In this document: positions 55,386-64,000 of the stretch, one piece after another
Layout: every line of letters begins with the position of its first letter
How positions within the stretch are numbered: position 1 is the first letter of the stretch
Source: Glandiceps talaboti
Taxonomy: Eukaryota > Hemichordata > Enteropneusta > Spengelidae
Length of the DNA stretch: 64,000 bases
Direction of reading: 5' to 3'
NCBI RefSeq assembly: GCF_964340395.1
Contig: NC_135560.1
Coordinates: 15,268,598 to 15,332,597 of the forward strand
Position numbers and translations under genes: made by a program
Notes under the pieces: model-generated
Databases searched by the model: none
What the model was told of the DNA's origin: nothing
What the model saw: only the letters and a program-made list of their open reading frames with translations

Positions 55386-57589
55386 GGTTCGAATGTACAT
55401 ACATGTAGTACACATAAAATGCGATTTCTTCTAACCTTCTTTAATATGACTTTCTGTAACTTTTCTATCATAATCAACTCCATTTTGGTAATTCGAAACC
55501 TATAAATTTGCTCATCAATCCCATGTTGTTATTCAAAAACACCATTATTTGTGCCGCAGTCCGAACAACTAGACTAAAGTTTTAACACCAGAATGACGAA
55601 TTGTGGTGTTTAATATGACAGTGAAGTGAAGTCACCACTGGACAACCTATGGATTCTCCACCAATATAAACCAATACTTCTGTTGGATTCTAGTAGATTA
55701 ACGCTGCCAATAATTTGAAAGTTGATTTGTTCATTTCGATATTTATACGTTTATCCAGCAATTTCGATGTGTATAGTATACATCTGGCATAAGCTTAATT
55801 TGTCAATTTGATACGCAATTAAATTTTAATACGTACATAAAACCACATTTTCTCTATTCCAGTATAATGCTAAATGTTTTCTGGCGTCGTAAGTGCAATT
55901 GACTGCATCGTAGGAAAAGTTTACGAAGTATCGAAAAACAAACTGTAATCCCCTGTGGAATTAATATATATTGCACATTGGGGATTACTGAACGAGTATT
56001 TCAAAATACTTGCAGGCTTTACAGAAAAAAGCCTAGAATCTCGATTACATACATTTTTGATCAATATATCATATATGAGGTAATACAGATAATACATATG
56101 TATTAAGAAGCTAACTATTACTTTGGAAATAATGCTGTACTTAATTGTTTTATTATTAACATGCCTGACAGTGATGAGGATACGCTTTATCTATATTAAA
56201 CCATATTTATATGAATAAGGAACCATTTATGCTATGAAATATTAAGAATTATGTTTAAAACACCCTTGGCTTTTTCAGGGGATTTTTGAGAAATGTGATA
56301 TTATAAAACTCGTGATCAATTTAAGCTGACTGCTTTGTTAAGCTTGTTTTGCTCAGCTTAAGTATACTATATTACCGGCATATTTTATACTGTCTCGCTA
56401 TGATATTTGTTGACGATAAAGAAACTGCTGTATGTCGTCGTGAATTTGGGCTGCATATGCAAAGATAACAGGTGTCAAATCAAAGTTACGGACGTGATGA
56501 TGTCCTGTGTTCCGCACCAATTCGATTAATCTGTCATGAATCTATAACTTCCGCTTTTAGTGAGTAAAAGTATTTCCGACAATGTGACTATTTCGAATGT
56601 AGTGACTAGCGTCCATAAACTTATAACAGGGAAACATTACGTATATGCGCCATATATGCTCACCCCGATTATATGAATAAGGGGAAATGGTTACCATCGT
56701 AACCAATGGATGTATAATCCTTGGTAACCTGTTTAACGGTCAATTAGAGGGCAATTAGAGTTACTAGTTGCCATTGTCAAGGCAACTAGTAACTCGATCA
56801 TGATCATGAGTCTATTTGATTGAAGCCGATCACAGAGACCGCAACCATTTGGAAAACGGTGTCAAGCACATGTACATGTTATTCGACTACTGTACATGTA
56901 AGTAGTCTGCTAAATCCTGTAAGTTTTTGTATGAATAGTTATTTTTGTTTAATAAGTTTTCTTGTTCCAATTCTGTTAATTTTACAAATAATGCCATATT
57001 TCATCGTAACTTTCATCTGCATAATCTTACAATTACACCAATTAAATCACCTGAGTGTTCAACAATGTATTCGATCCGATAGCTTTATACACTCAATCAA
57101 CTATTTTGAAACCACCAACTGCATTTAGTGCAAAGTAACTACCAGACAGAAACTCCTATTTTTGTTAATTATTGTGTGAGTTGTCAATTTATTGAGCTCA
57201 TTTCTTGTCTACATATTTCTTACAACAATGTTTTGAAATTTCACTAAGATTCTTCAAGTGTAGCTGTAAACATTAATTGTGTACATTGCTTGTGCATTCC
57301 CATACCCCGTCCCCTTCATTGCATGATTATATATATTGTATGGCAATCTCTGGCAATGTAAGTCACCTTCATTTCTATGTCAACGATAAATTTATAAATC
57401 TATTAAGATTGTGAACATCTGTCACCAAGTAGGCAGTCTTCTTAATATTTAGCCCTGATATAAACGCAACAAGGATGTGCCCCCAGTATTCCAAATGTAC
57501 ATTGAGGAAATTGATAAAGGAATTTGCAATTTAGTTCAATCATTAATATTTCAAAATGTTGCAAAGCATTATAAGGTTTGGTAAAACGT
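55386..57589. other. Intergenic, downstream of the hydrolase gene
   Basis: No gene was recognised. On the minus strand an AATAAA hexamer at 57187-57192, about 400 nt past the hydrolase stop codon, is a candidate polyadenylation signal. Confidence 0.4.
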
Positions 57590-63761
<6,172 letters not shown>

Positions 63762-63924
63762 CTAAAATGAAAGACATCAATATATACTGAAACGTATGTA
63801 TGGTGGCGACGATAACGCTATAGTACTAAGTTATGGCCAAACGGGCCACCTGTTGATTCTAACAGACCATGAATATACACTGATTTCAAAGTTTTGCTTA
63901 TCACGATTACGTGTACTATTGATG

Positions 63925-64000
63925 TTAGTTTTTTATAATATAGCATTTTCCCACAATGTGCTCAAAGTGCTTTATAATTATCACCCCTGCACGGACCTAT
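63925..64000 (-). repeat. SINE-like repeat, copy 3 (tail only, cut by the window edge)
   Basis: The minus strand begins 'ataggtccgtgcaggggtga', then 'aattataaagcactttgagc'. It closely matches the tail of the SINE at 7386-7450, including the A-rich end before 'taacat'. The rest lies beyond the window. Confidence 0.75.

Overview
This is a gene-poor, AT-rich animal nuclear DNA window. Introns bounded by GT-AG sites, very many microsatellites, tRNA-derived SINE-like copies and palindromic foldback elements point to a metazoan, most likely a marine invertebrate of the lophotrochozoan kind. That placement is inferred from repeat style and the two protein families; the species cannot be named from the sequence. 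No bacterial features (operons, CRISPR arrays, IS elements) were seen.

Layout. Bases 1-50000 form a gene desert in which no protein-coding gene could be supported. It holds simple repeats, SINE-like copies (345-603, 7140-7450, 40108-40176), a tandem-repeat element ending in a microsatellite and hairpin (13885-14790), a 430 bp palindromic foldback element (17213-17645), a 2.37 kb element with terminal inverted repeats and a TAA target duplication (21452-23821), and three copies of an unnamed dispersed repeat (about 33200, 36000 and 45000).

At 50048-51049 on the minus strand lies an apparently intronless class A GPCR of 333 residues, of the vasopressin/NPS/CCAP/GnRH-like neuropeptide receptor group. 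It has a TATA-like box about 150 bp upstream and an out-of-frame upstream ATG.

From 63761 down to 57590 on the minus strand, a spliced gene was reconstructed exon by exon. Nine well-supported coding exons and one 30-nt candidate exon encode most of an acid-ceramidase-like / peptidase C45-type N-terminal-nucleophile hydrolase. The 5' end lies beyond base 64000. Its introns carry three long AT-dinucleotide arrays, an AT-rich foldback and two copies of the same palindromic element found at 17 kb.

The two genes are not evidently functionally linked: one is a membrane receptor and the other a probably secreted or lysosomal hydrolase. I did not find a convincing new biological system. The best leads are the foldback family inside the hydrolase introns, the unresolved exon junction next to the predicted catalytic cysteine, the Harbinger-like element, and the GPCR with changed TM6 and TM7 motifs.
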